The notes under the pieces are model-generated. The model was not told the DNA's origin. It saw only the letters and a program-made list of their open reading frames with translations, and did no database searches. A stretch of 64,000 nt of DNA from Streptomyces sp. Tue6028. GTDB lineage: Bacteria > Actinomycetota > Actinomycetes > Streptomycetales > Streptomycetaceae. Positions 51,298-59,479 of this stretch are shown in pieces. The number at the start of each line of letters is the position of its first letter. Position 1 is the stretch's first letter. Location: assembly GCF_002300165.1 (NCBI RefSeq), contig NZ_MLCE01000022.1, positions 62,001-126,000 of the forward strand, given 5' to 3'. Both the position numbers and the translations under genes were made by a program.

Positions 51298-51932
51298 GCG
51301 TAGCTCCAACGGAAAGTCGTCATCACGGCGTCGAAGAGCTCGACCAGGATCTCGGCGAATTCAGCGCCCATATCGGGGGCGATCAGCGTGCTGAAGGAGA
51401 AGGTCAGCCACTGAGCGGGGACACTGTGCGGAATCGGCACGGTGTACTGCACCCGCCAGGTCGGAACCTCGACTCCGTTCTCCGGATCGGCGGGAAGCCG
51501 CCGCAGGGTCCGTATGGCCGCCGTCCCGTCGACCTCGCGAACGGAGGCGTCCTCGGCGTCACGCGCGAGATCTCTGAGTACGGCTTCGGGTGCCAGCTCG
51601 CCTGTCGGTGCCGCCAGCGGCTCCGAGGCGACGAACGAAGCCGGAATGATGATTCCGTGCATGCGCTCGACGGGGAGATACAGCGTCAGTCCGTGCGACT
51701 GCCGTGCCTGCCGGACGGTCTGCTTCAACTCCCTGGCCAGCCGCAGACGCGCCGTGGGAATGTCGTCCTTCGGGAATCCGGTGGGGAGTTGGGCCACGGA
51801 TTTCCCTACGATCCGCTGTATGGCCTCGCTCGTGCCGTTCCGCAGTGGAACGGTGTCCCATCCGGGCGGCGGGACGATGTTGAACCCGCTCGGGGCACAG
51901 GTGGATTCCACGGGGGGCTCAGGATGTGACAC
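51294..51932 (-). CDS. Unrecognised soluble protein, T7SS-locus family member 3
   Basis: 212-residue protein: GFNIVPPPGWDTVPL start, then ASFVASEPLAAP, REVDGTAAIRTLRRLP, VQYTVPIPHSVPAQWLTFSFST and a final helix LVELFDAVMTTFRWSYA. This is the clearest pattern of the five: strand, WxxxVPL, paired strands, FDAVxxTFRW helix, much as in LpqN/Mog1-PsbP proteins (guess). It overlaps the membrane gene before it (14 bp) and member 2 after it (4 bp), a tight operon. Confidence 0.55.
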   Translation of the reverse strand: MSHPEPPVESTCAPSGFNIVPPPGWDTVPLRNGTSEAIQRIVGKSVAQLPTGFPKDDIPTARLRLARELKQTVRQARQSHGLTLYLPVERMHGIIIPASFVASEPLAAPTGELAPEAVLRDLARDAEDASVREVDGTAAIRTLRRLPADPENGVEVPTWRVQYTVPIPHSVPAQWLTFSFSTLIAPDMGAEFAEILVELFDAVMTTFRWSYA

Positions 51933-52302
51933 TGCGGTTCCGAATCTTCTCGGCGATCCAGGTGACGCCGACCAGCACGGTGAACAAAGGGGAGGCGACG
52001 ATCCCCGGCCAGAAGGAGCTGATCAGGCTGGGAAGCAGTAGGGACCATCCCATGGCGAGATCCCGCGTCAGCAGCGGCGGCCTCTTGCTGGGCGTGGGAT
52101 TCTTGATCAGGATCCACAGAAGATGGAGCAGGCAGCTCGTCAACAGGGCCCAGTAGACCGGGAACAGGACGTCGCGACCGGCATCGGGGATCAGGAGCGA
52201 GACCACGATCAGCGGGGCGATGGAGACCAGCGCGCCGATGATGGTCACCCGTACCCGGAAATTCGGGCCGGTGCCCAACTGCTCGCGGAGGGACTCAGCC
52301 AT
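51919..52302 (-). CDS. Small four-helix membrane protein of the T7SS locus
   Basis: 127-residue protein with four hydrophobic segments (VTIIGALVSIAPLIVVSLLI; LFPVYWALLTSCLLHLLWILI; MGWSLLLPSLISSF; ASPLFTVLVGVTWIA). No family recognised. It sits directly after a large LXG-like protein in the same operon, the usual place of an immunity protein for a membrane-active toxin, which is an inference only. Confidence 0.6.
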   Translation of the reverse strand: MAESLREQLGTGPNFRVRVTIIGALVSIAPLIVVSLLIPDAGRDVLFPVYWALLTSCLLHLLWILIKNPTPSKRPPLLTRDLAMGWSLLLPSLISSFWPGIVASPLFTVLVGVTWIAEKIRNRSVTS

Positions 52303-52356
52303 TCCTCCTCCTTTCTCTGTCGCGTCCGGCGTCGTTCCATGTGCGCACGCGAGTGT

Positions 52357-53721
52357 TCACCAGTGCGTGTCCGCGGCGGGCATCCAGCCGCTCTCCTTCC
52401 AGGTGTTGTAGCCGTCGTTGTACGGCTTGTCGCCGGGGAGGAGACCGTGCTCGTCCAGCCAGCCGACGGAGTCGCTCTTGCTCAACGACTTGTCCATGAC
52501 GTCGACGCCCATGCCCGCGTACGCGGCGCCCATGGACGCCCCGTACCCCAGATGCCCGAGCGCGGAGCCACCGCCCGACACGGAACCGGGGAAGACACCC
52601 TTGTTCGCCCGGAACTGTCCGAACAGTCCTGCCGCCTCGTCGTCCCCCAGGTGCAGCCACTTGGAGACCGTGGACACGGGGGTCGGGCCCTTGGCCACCA
52701 GCCCTGTGTCCCGGGAGATCTTCTTGAGGGTGAAGGTGCGCAGGTCCGAGAAGAACTTGCGGGAGACGTCGTCCTGCGCGCCGGCCATGGCCCTGCTCAG
52801 ATCGTTCAGCAGCCCTTTGTGGGACCGCAGTCCGGCTTTGAGCCCGGCGGTCCGGCTGGTCTGGGCGGCGGCGGTGGTCACCTTGTTCGCACCCTTGAGC
52901 AGGTTGATGCCGCCACGACCGATGCCCATCAGGAGCAGGCCCCCGACGTCGAAGGCCAGATCGGTCCAGGACGCGTCACCGGAGGCGACCAGCATCGATC
53001 TGGCCAGGACGGTCAGCAGGGCGATCCCGAGAACCAGCACGTTCAGGCCGGGAATCCAGATGGCGATGATGCCGGCGATGGTCGCGATCCAGCCGAGAGC
53101 GTCGAGGACCGTCTTGATCCAGTCCGCGTTGTCGTGGAACCACCCCTTGATGTTGTCCCACACCGAGTCCTCGATGACGTCATCGATCTCGTCCCTGATC
53201 TTGCGCGCGTGGTGGTCGGCACGGGTGTCGCGTTCGCCGGTGATGGTGTCCAGCTGGTTCCGGTACGTCTGAAGGGGGTCTTCGCCGGGTTCACCCGCGG
53301 ACGGCTTCGGGTCGTCCTTGTCGCCGGAGCCTGAGCCGGAATCCCTGGCCCTGTCCGCCTCGATCTCGTCCTGCTTCTCCTTGGCCCGGCGCAGCACGCG
53401 GTCGGCGTCGGACTGGAAGTCCTCCAGCTCGTTCGCCCACGTGGTCAGATGGCCGTGGACACGCTCGTAGCGGCCGGCCACCTCCCGCATGTGTTTCTCC
53501 AACGTGGAGGAGTCCTCGCGCAGGCGCTCGACGTACTTTCCCCTGAGCTTGTCCTCCTTGCTGATGGCTTGGAGGTTCTTGGCCTGCTCCCGGAGCTTCT
53601 TGGCGACCGACACCATGTGCCGGACCTCGGCACGGATCTCTTCCGGGTCGCCGGGTACCGGGTCCGCGTCACGCAGCGGCTGCCAGTCGGCCGGGCGTCG
53701 TGCGGAGGTCGCTGTCGTCAC
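52357..53721 (-). CDS. Large LXG-like T7SS effector candidate 1
   Basis: 454-residue protein. The N-terminal about 130 residues are helical and coiled-coil-like (VRHMVSVAKKLREQAKNLQAI ... LTTWANELEDFQSDADRVLRRAKEKQDE), like the T7SS-recognised helices of LXG/WXG effectors. A Gly/Asp/Ser linker follows, then hydrophobic helices (WIATIAGIIAIWIPGLNVLVLGIALLTVLA, about 210-240; DVGGLLLMGIGRGGINLL) and an alpha-helical end. No toxin domain recognised. GTGA overlap with the WXG-like gene before it. Confidence 0.65.
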   Translation of the reverse strand: MTTATSARRPADWQPLRDADPVPGDPEEIRAEVRHMVSVAKKLREQAKNLQAISKEDKLRGKYVERLREDSSTLEKHMREVAGRYERVHGHLTTWANELEDFQSDADRVLRRAKEKQDEIEADRARDSGSGSGDKDDPKPSAGEPGEDPLQTYRNQLDTITGERDTRADHHARKIRDEIDDVIEDSVWDNIKGWFHDNADWIKTVLDALGWIATIAGIIAIWIPGLNVLVLGIALLTVLARSMLVASGDASWTDLAFDVGGLLLMGIGRGGINLLKGANKVTTAAAQTSRTAGLKAGLRSHKGLLNDLSRAMAGAQDDVSRKFFSDLRTFTLKKISRDTGLVAKGPTPVSTVSKWLHLGDDEAAGLFGQFRANKGVFPGSVSGGGSALGHLGYGASMGAAYAGMGVDVMDKSLSKSDSVGWLDEHGLLPGDKPYNDGYNTWKESGWMPAADTHW

Positions 53722-54017
53722 TTCTTCGGCTTCTTCTCGTCGCGCTTGCTCAGTTCGTCGTCGAGATCCTCGAAGGCCTTCTTGGTGCCGGCCACGAGCT
53801 TGCCGACCGACTCGATGCTCTCGATGAGCTTGGTGCGGTAGTCGTCCCAGTTGTCGACGAAGTCGACCATGACGTCGGCCACCGCGTCCGAGCCCCAGTG
53901 CCCGTGCATGTCGTCACGACGGTTCTCGATGTCCTTGAACATCCTGTGGAGCCGGCCGAGTTTCCGCTCGGACTCCGCGAGGAAGTCGTAGTCGACCGTC
54001 AGGTCCGGCTCTGCCAC
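53718..54017 (-). CDS. WXG100-like small T7SS protein B
   Basis: 99-residue helical protein with a WxG turn (GHWGSDAVADVMVDF) and a tail FEDLDDELSKRDEKKPKK, where Phe82 replaces the Tyr of YxxxD/E. The GTG at 54017 has GGAAGGGG upstream; a longer frame to 54167 is Arg-rich shadow. It is coupled by GTGA overlap to LXG-like protein 1, like an Esx partner and its substrate. Confidence 0.75.
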   Translation of the reverse strand: MAEPDLTVDYDFLAESERKLGRLHRMFKDIENRRDDMHGHWGSDAVADVMVDFVDNWDDYRTKLIESIESVGKLVAGTKKAFEDLDDELSKRDEKKPKK

Positions 54018-54433
54018 CGAGGCCCCTTCCCTCGCAGGCCGTCGGCTTCGTCGCCGCCCGAAGCGGCCGGCTGTCGGGTCGTGGTCGCAACGAGCGCGGC
54101 AGCAACGTGCAAAGGGCGGTGCTCCACGACAGGCCCCTCGGATGACAAAGGAATGGTCAAGAGCCACGACGATATAGGTGTGCCCGATGGTTTCGCCAGG
54201 CCGAGCTCTCTCCGAAAAGTCCTTCAGGAGGCGCTGAATGCACGCGAATCAGGCAACCGTCCGGTTCCGATGTGTGTCCGTCGCCGACATGCCGGGCACG
54301 GCCGTGCCGCTGACGTCGAGAGCTCGGCAGCGGGACCGACTCTTCGCGGCCGCTATCGATGCGTCCCACGTTCGTCGCGGACCGCCCGCACAGAGGGCCG
54401 GCGAAGCGGGCCTTGCGCGCGACAGCAGGCTCC
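54018..54433. other. 416-bp gap without a gene, promoter of module 1
   Basis: No protein-like frame on either strand. It separates module 2 (54434-58122) from module 1 (50707-54017), both on the minus strand, and must hold the promoter of WXG-like protein B. Nothing repeated found. Confidence 0.5.
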
Positions 54434-54961
54434 TCAGGGCGACGCGGACTCCTGGGTATCCCCTTCCCCCGCCGCGGACCGACTCCCCGCGTCCGGCCGC
54501 TTCTTGTCCGAGTACGGCCGGGGGCGGCGGTGACCGCTGACCGTGCCCCAGACGACGGCGACGAGCGCGGCGACGGTACCGAGGGCCAGGAGCGAGACTT
54601 CGTAGGTCGTCCAGTGGGAGTGCGCGAGGTACGGGGGGTGCAGTGAGACGCGGCCGTCGTGCAGGAGGTGGGCACCGGCCTGGGAACCCACGAGGCTCCC
54701 GATCATTCCGACGGCCAGGAAACCGTTGCGTGCCCGAAGCCACGCCCCGATCAGACCGCCCACGGCCAGGGCGACCGGCCCGGTGGGGAGCGTCACGGCA
54801 CGGTCGTCGTACGGGACGAGCAAGGAGCCGAGCCATGCACCGGCGGCCATGGCGACGAGCGTGAACGCGAGGACGGCGACGCCCCGCCAGGTAGTGCCGA
54901 GGGGCGTCCGGGGCGGCCAGGCAGCGTGCGGACCGGACCGATCGACGGTGTTCTCGTCCAT
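54434..54961 (-). CDS. Small membrane protein of the T7SS locus
   Basis: 175-residue protein with about four hydrophobic segments (GVAVLAFTLVAMAAGAWLGSLL; LAVGGLIGAWL; FLAVGMIGSLVGSQAGAHLL; VSLLALGTVAALVAVVWGTVSG) and a charged tail. No family recognised. ATG 54961 begins 7 bp after the stop of family member 4. Last gene of module 2, where the membrane gene comes after the family member. Confidence 0.6.
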   Translation of the reverse strand: MDENTVDRSGPHAAWPPRTPLGTTWRGVAVLAFTLVAMAAGAWLGSLLVPYDDRAVTLPTGPVALAVGGLIGAWLRARNGFLAVGMIGSLVGSQAGAHLLHDGRVSLHPPYLAHSHWTTYEVSLLALGTVAALVAVVWGTVSGHRRPRPYSDKKRPDAGSRSAAGEGDTQESASP

Positions 54962-54968
54962 GGCGGCC

Positions 54969-55619
54969 TCAGTCCTCCGGCTCGACGAAGGAGACGGTCT
55001 GCAGGATCGCCGCGACCATGTCGCAGAACTCGCCCCAGTACTCCGTCGACGCCGTGCAGAGCGTGAAGACCGCCGTGTACGGGCCTGTCGGGAAGGGCAC
55101 GTGGACCTGGATCTGCCCCGTGAGGAGCTTGGCCTCCTCGCCACTCGCGGTCACCGACGGATCCAGGGTGAGCTCACGCAGGGTGATGCAGGAAACCGCG
55201 GGGCCGCAGGGCAGATCGAGCCGACGCGCGTCGTTGAGCGGGTCCTTGGTGAGAACCGCCAGCGTGCCCTGCGCGGCGACCTCCGGGTCCGTCTGGTCGG
55301 TCTCCACCGCCGCCACGGTGAAAGCGCACTGGGCGACACCGCCTTCCTCGGTCGAGAAGAGACCCATGGCCGAGTACGAGACACCCTCGCCGGCCATGTA
55401 CTCGGCGATCGCCGCGTAGTAGGGGGCTGCGGGGGCCCAGATCGACTCGTCGCCCCGCGCATAGAGCTCGCGGACGAACTCGTGTGCGAGAGCGGTGCGT
55501 TGCTCGACGGTGAGGGCTATCGGGAGGGTGAAGAGGCCCTCGGGGACGGAGAACCAGACAGGAGGGATGTCGGACCCGTCGGAGGTCAGGGATGGTATGG
55601 AGCTGGTCGAGGTGGTCAT
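54969..55619 (-). CDS. Unrecognised soluble protein, T7SS-locus family member 4
   Basis: 216-residue protein: PPVWFSVPEGLFTLPIALTVEQRTALAHEFVRELY, PYYAAIAEYMAGEGVSYSAMGLF, TEEGGVAQCAFTVAAV, then a Cys pair CGPAVSCITLREL and a final helix DMVAAILQTVSFVEPED. The strand-helix order matches the members at 51294 and 58739. ATG 55619 is internal to a longer shadow frame and fits the family start. It follows the 296-residue protein by 14 bp. Confidence 0.5.
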   Translation of the reverse strand: MTTSTSSIPSLTSDGSDIPPVWFSVPEGLFTLPIALTVEQRTALAHEFVRELYARGDESIWAPAAPYYAAIAEYMAGEGVSYSAMGLFSTEEGGVAQCAFTVAAVETDQTDPEVAAQGTLAVLTKDPLNDARRLDLPCGPAVSCITLRELTLDPSVTASGEEAKLLTGQIQVHVPFPTGPYTAVFTLCTASTEYWGEFCDMVAAILQTVSFVEPED

Positions 55620-55633
55620 GCGGGCCGTTCCGG

Positions 55634-56524
55634 TCAGAGGTCGCCTGGCTTGGACTTCACGGGCTCGCCGTCGGACCCCACGATCTTCAGGTGGGGGTCC
55701 GCACCCGTGCTCGGGTCGGGAATCGGCTTCGAGACCGCTTCGATCGTGAGATGGCCGCTGGGGCGCCGTGTCACCACGGTGCGGAGCGCGGCGTGCTCCG
55801 CCGCGAAGGCGGTCACGGCCTCCCGCTGGCCGGGCGTCAGCGCCTCGAGCGGGACGACTTCGGACGCGTGGGCGAGATGACGTACGACCTCCCAGTGGCT
55901 GTCGGCCTCCGGTGGGGCGAGCCTGCACCAGGACTCGTCGGCGAAGACGATCTGCGCCTCCACCCCCATTCGCGTGAACGTCCTGCGTTCGACCCGCGCG
56001 ATAGCGTCCCGGTCGGTCTCCCAGAGCACCTCGTCCCGCGCGGTGTCGTCGTCGGGAAAGCCGACAACGAGTACGCGGCGGTCGGTGACGAGGACGTGGG
56101 TGCGGTAGTCCTCCGGGCAGCGGCCCGGATCGAGCTGCCAGGGAAGCGTCCGTGCCAGCGTGCCGGGCGCCGCCCACAGGACGGGGAAGTCCTCGACCTC
56201 GTTCGCACGGTCCTGCGCGGAACCGGTCCCCCTGGGGCTGCTGCCGACGCTCCCCGCGGAAGCCAGCGCTTCCACCGCACCCATGACCGCCAGAGCGAGG
56301 GCACGGCCCGCGAAACCGCCGGCTGCCCGGGTCCGCCGCTCGGTCTTCGACCGGATGGTGAAGTCCGGGCCTTCGGGCCACCCCGTCAGCTCGTGCTGGA
56401 TGTCGTTGCGCTCCGTGTCCCGGAACCACCGCATACCCGCGACGGCGACGGCCGTGCCGGTGGCGAAGCAGCCGGGGGTACGCGCCAGGAGGGTCTCACC
56501 GGGGGCGGGTTGCCAAGTAGCCAT
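55634..56524 (-). CDS. Unrecognised 296-residue protein of the T7SS locus
   Basis: Starts MATWQPAPGETLLARTPGCFATGT, has a moderately hydrophobic patch GFAGRALALAVMGAVEALASA near residue 70-90, then RVLVVGFPDD and RVERRTFTRMGVEAQIVFAD, a pattern like PH-type (bPH/GRAM) beta domains, and ends charged. No family named. It lies between LXG-like protein 2 and family member 4 and has no counterpart in module 1. Confidence 0.5.
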   Translation of the reverse strand: MATWQPAPGETLLARTPGCFATGTAVAVAGMRWFRDTERNDIQHELTGWPEGPDFTIRSKTERRTRAAGGFAGRALALAVMGAVEALASAGSVGSSPRGTGSAQDRANEVEDFPVLWAAPGTLARTLPWQLDPGRCPEDYRTHVLVTDRRVLVVGFPDDDTARDEVLWETDRDAIARVERRTFTRMGVEAQIVFADESWCRLAPPEADSHWEVVRHLAHASEVVPLEALTPGQREAVTAFAAEHAALRTVVTRRPSGHLTIEAVSKPIPDPSTGADPHLKIVGSDGEPVKSKPGDL

Positions 56525-56537
56525 CCGAATGGTGCCT

Positions 56538-57812
56538 TCAGTGTGAGGTGGCTGCGTCGTGGAAGCGGTCGCCGGGATTGACGGCTTCCCCGATGTGCTG
56601 CGTGATGGTGGTGATCTTCGGGCCGATCTTGCCCGCGGCGTCGAGGGCGATACCCACGGGGGTCTCCGGGTTCAGGGCCAGCCTGTTGCCGCTGATGAGC
56701 TTCAGCCCCTTGGTCCCGATCCACTGGCCCTGGTGGTAGCCCGCTTCGGCGAGCCCCGCCAGACGGTTCATGGTTCCGGAGCCCGAGCTGATGAAACCGA
56801 TCTCCTTGAACGAGCCGCCCAGCACGATCCGCTTGCCCAGCAGGGGGAGTCCGCCCTCCACCTTCTGCGCCAGTTCTCCGGTGGCGAAGAGGTTGCGGGC
56901 GCCGGCCGCCAGTTCCGTGCCCTGCATCCCCTTGCCGAACATCAGGGCCCGCTCCGCCGCAGTCGCCTTGGTGGCCACCTTGACCCCCTTCCCGAACAGG
57001 CCGATGCCCGGCAGCAGCCCGAGTGCGTCCGTACCTATCTCCATCCAGCTGACGTCCGCCCCGGCGGCCTTCGCTATGGAGTGGCTCAACAGGGCGAGAC
57101 CGCTGGTGAGGAGAGCCGCGGCACCGAAGATGGCGCCGAGGGGCTCGAAGGGGATGGTGATGATGGCCAGCAGTCCCAGGATCGCGGTCAGGTCGCTGAG
57201 CAGGTCGCCGATGAAGGCGATCAGATCGGCGTGGTCCTTGATCCACTCACCGGTGGCGTCCCACGCGTCCGCGATCCCGTGCCCCAGCTTGTCCCAGAAC
57301 CCGGGCTCGTCCGGTGCGATGTCGGCGGCCTTGTCGAGGTCCTTGCTGATGAGGGCCGCGGCCTTCTTGTAGCGGTCCTCGAGGTCGTGGACGTCGCTGA
57401 TGACCTTGTCCACCGCGCCGGACGCCTTGCCGAGCTCGTCGCTGCCCTTGCCCTCGGCCTTCTTCTCGGCCTTGTCCTCGGCGTCGAGCTTCTCGCCGGC
57501 GGTCTTCTCCAGCCGGTCGGCCTCGTCCTGGAAGTCGGAGAGCTGCCCGGCCCAGCGGTGCAGGGCGCGCGACGCCTTGTCGAAGGAGTCGTGGCTCTTC
57601 TCGATCAGCGGCGTGACGTCTGTGGAGATGTGCTCGCTGAACGCGAGCGCGGTCTTGCCCCTCCAGGCGCCGCACTCGATCTGCTGCAACTCCCGCAGAG
57701 CCGTGCCGAGTTCGCCCGCGAGTCCGCCGAGCTTCTTGGCGAGCTCACGCGTCTGCTCGACGTCGCCCGGCGTCGGGTCCCAGCCTATGTGGGGGAAGGG
57801 AGGGCGTCCCAT
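56538..57812 (-). CDS. Large LXG-like T7SS effector candidate 2
   Basis: 424-residue protein. The N-terminal helical domain (about 15-165) carries CGAWRGKTALAFSEHI, near a WxG-like turn, and DFQDEADRLEKTAGEKLDAEDK. A central hydrophobic block (LIAFIGDLLSDLTAILGLLAIITIPFEPLGAIFGAAALLTSGLALLSHS, about 200-250) follows, then a Gly-rich tail. Same plan as LXG-like protein 1 but low identity. No toxin domain recognised. Eight bases after WXG-like protein C. Confidence 0.65.
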   Translation of the reverse strand: MGRPPFPHIGWDPTPGDVEQTRELAKKLGGLAGELGTALRELQQIECGAWRGKTALAFSEHISTDVTPLIEKSHDSFDKASRALHRWAGQLSDFQDEADRLEKTAGEKLDAEDKAEKKAEGKGSDELGKASGAVDKVISDVHDLEDRYKKAAALISKDLDKAADIAPDEPGFWDKLGHGIADAWDATGEWIKDHADLIAFIGDLLSDLTAILGLLAIITIPFEPLGAIFGAAALLTSGLALLSHSIAKAAGADVSWMEIGTDALGLLPGIGLFGKGVKVATKATAAERALMFGKGMQGTELAAGARNLFATGELAQKVEGGLPLLGKRIVLGGSFKEIGFISSGSGTMNRLAGLAEAGYHQGQWIGTKGLKLISGNRLALNPETPVGIALDAAGKIGPKITTITQHIGEAVNPGDRFHDAATSH

Positions 57813-57819
57813 GCGTGCC

Positions 57820-58122
57820 TCAGTGCCCCTTCTTCTTCGGGGACTTGAGCGATTCGGCGAGGTCCAGGTCGAGCTTCTCGAAGGACTCGCCGATCTTGTC
57901 GATCATCTTGATGGCGCCCTGGGTGTGCTTGCCGAGTTGCTTGATGCCGTAGCCCCAGTCGTCGGCGAAGTCGTGCACGTCGTCCACGAGACCCGCGTCC
58001 CCGACGACCGAACCGTCGGTGCCGCGCAGCGTGCGGCGGGCGGTGTCCATGCGGTCCGTGACGGTGGAGAACGTCTTCCTCAGGTCCTCGAAGATCGTGC
58101 CCTCGAGCCGTAGATCACTCAC
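57820..58122 (-). CDS. WXG100-like small T7SS protein C
   Basis: 100-residue helical protein whose turn lacks Trp (DGSVVGDAGLVDDVHDF), with a tail FEKLDLDLAESLKSPKKKGH; Phe81 and Asp85 fit the YxxxD/E position with Phe. Pairs with LXG-like protein 2 downstream. Confidence 0.7.
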   Translation of the reverse strand: MSDLRLEGTIFEDLRKTFSTVTDRMDTARRTLRGTDGSVVGDAGLVDDVHDFADDWGYGIKQLGKHTQGAIKMIDKIGESFEKLDLDLAESLKSPKKKGH

Positions 58123-58478
58123 GATGTCCGTCCCCGTTGCCTCTGTGAACAGATCGCCCCGACGGGAGTGCGAGCGGACGCCCCTCCGGTCATGGCGATC
58201 GTCCGGCCAATCCTAAGGACGGTTTCGGCCGGCGCGCCCAGGAGGGCGGCTCTCCGGGTGTTGTTTGGGATGCCTATGGGCCTGCGTTTGCCTGGCCTTG
58301 GCACGGCCGGGAAGTTTTCGCTCTTGCGTATCGCGAAGGGTGGATCGGGGGGATTGGGGTGGCTGGGAAGGGTTTGCGCGGACGGTCGCGTCCTCGCTGA
58401 AAGGGCATCGCCTCGCACGCATTCCGACGGCGCCACGCGACGGGCATCCACCCGTACGGACCGTCTGGAAGTGATGGA

Positions 58479-58625
58479 GTGGTCGGAGGGCTCTCACGAA
58501 GGCGGCCGGACGACGGGCACCTGCGCCCAGGGCTCGTGGCGGAGTGGAAGCCGGATGCCGGTGCGCCCAAGGAGATCCCGCTCGATGAGCTGCTCTCTTT
58601 CGCGGAACGGTCCTTGTCCGTCTGA
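58479..58625 (+). pseudogene. Decayed fragment of a protein-coding gene
   Basis: A 48-codon stretch (GTG 58479 to stop TGA) with coding-like third positions reads LRPGLVAEWKPDAGAPKEIP and then LDELLSFAERSLSV, which looks like the C-terminal end of a folded protein, but with no Shine-Dalgarno and no matching N-terminal part. It lies in the 616-bp gap (58123-58738) between module 2 and family member 5. Possibly a lost immunity or accessory gene. Rest of the gap: nothing seen. Confidence 0.35.
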
Positions 58626-58738
58626 GCGGAGTGCCGGGCTGCTGATTCCGTGACGGGGTCGAGGTGCCCGAATGACGCCGCGCGTCACCTCGTAGGCTGA
58701 CCCGGCCGAACTGAAGGACGAGCAACGGGGGACGCGCC

Positions 58739-59386
58739 ATGGCCCGCTACATGGAGACGCTCACCATCGAGCGCGGTGGCTTTCGCATCAAGGTGCCCGA
58801 GTCGTGGTGGGAGTTCGACGTGCGGCCCGAGTCCCGCGACGACTCCATACGGCGCATGGTCGGCGAACGGATCGAGCAGCACCCGGAGCTGGCCGCGTAC
58901 CGCGACACGTACACCGCCTTCCTGCGGAAGTCCGCGGCCGACGCGTGGAAGTCGGGCGCGCTGTACTGCGGCTGCATGGCGGAGAGCTTCGGCGGCGACA
59001 CTCCGATCACCGCGTCCGTGACGGTCTCGATCGTCGGCGGCCGGACCCAGTCCGGTGACCCCCTCTCGACGGACCCCGCGACGATCGCGGGCCAGCTCGC
59101 CGTGCGCGAGGCGAAGAAGGAGGGCGACGCCTGGCGGAAGGTGACCACCGTCGACATCCCCGGCGTGGGACCGGCGGCCCGCACCTACGGCATCGAGGAC
59201 ATCCCCGTACCGGACGACGCCCTCAACCGCACCGTCCGCGCCGTGCTCATGCAAACGTTCATCCCCGTGCCGGGCCAGGAGGGCAAGGTCGCCCTCGTCG
59301 CCGGGAGCAGTCAGGTACTCGACCTCGCGGACTCCTTCTTCGACATCTTCGACGCCGTCACCTCGACATTCCGCTTCGCGAACTAG
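58739..59386 (+). CDS. Unrecognised soluble protein, T7SS-locus family member 5
   Basis: 215-residue protein: GGFRIKVPESWWEFDV, DAWKSGALYCGCMAES, VTVDIPGVGPAARTY (read as VTTVDIPGVG), QTFIPVPGQEGKVALVAGSS, and the final helix DIFDAVTSTFRFAN. It matches member 3 in strand order and in the FDAVxxTFRF end. A GGGGGA lies before the ATG; TAGGCT near 58693 may be its -10. Directly upstream of the RHS toxin, on the same strand. Confidence 0.55.
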   Translation: MARYMETLTIERGGFRIKVPESWWEFDVRPESRDDSIRRMVGERIEQHPELAAYRDTYTAFLRKSAADAWKSGALYCGCMAESFGGDTPITASVTVSIVGGRTQSGDPLSTDPATIAGQLAVREAKKEGDAWRKVTTVDIPGVGPAARTYGIEDIPVPDDALNRTVRAVLMQTFIPVPGQEGKVALVAGSSQVLDLADSFFDIFDAVTSTFRFAN

Positions 59387-59479
59387 ACCGGGCGAACGCC
59401 CTTCCCGCCATCCGCGCATCCCTAGTAACTTCGATCGTTCGTACGGTTGTTGTGGTGTGGGCGTGACGGGGGTTGCGGT

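Noticed and set aside
54238..54540. 100-codon plus-strand frame in the gap of the T7SS locus
   Set aside because: Arg/Pro-rich shadow composition; no ribosome site; partly antisense to the membrane gene.
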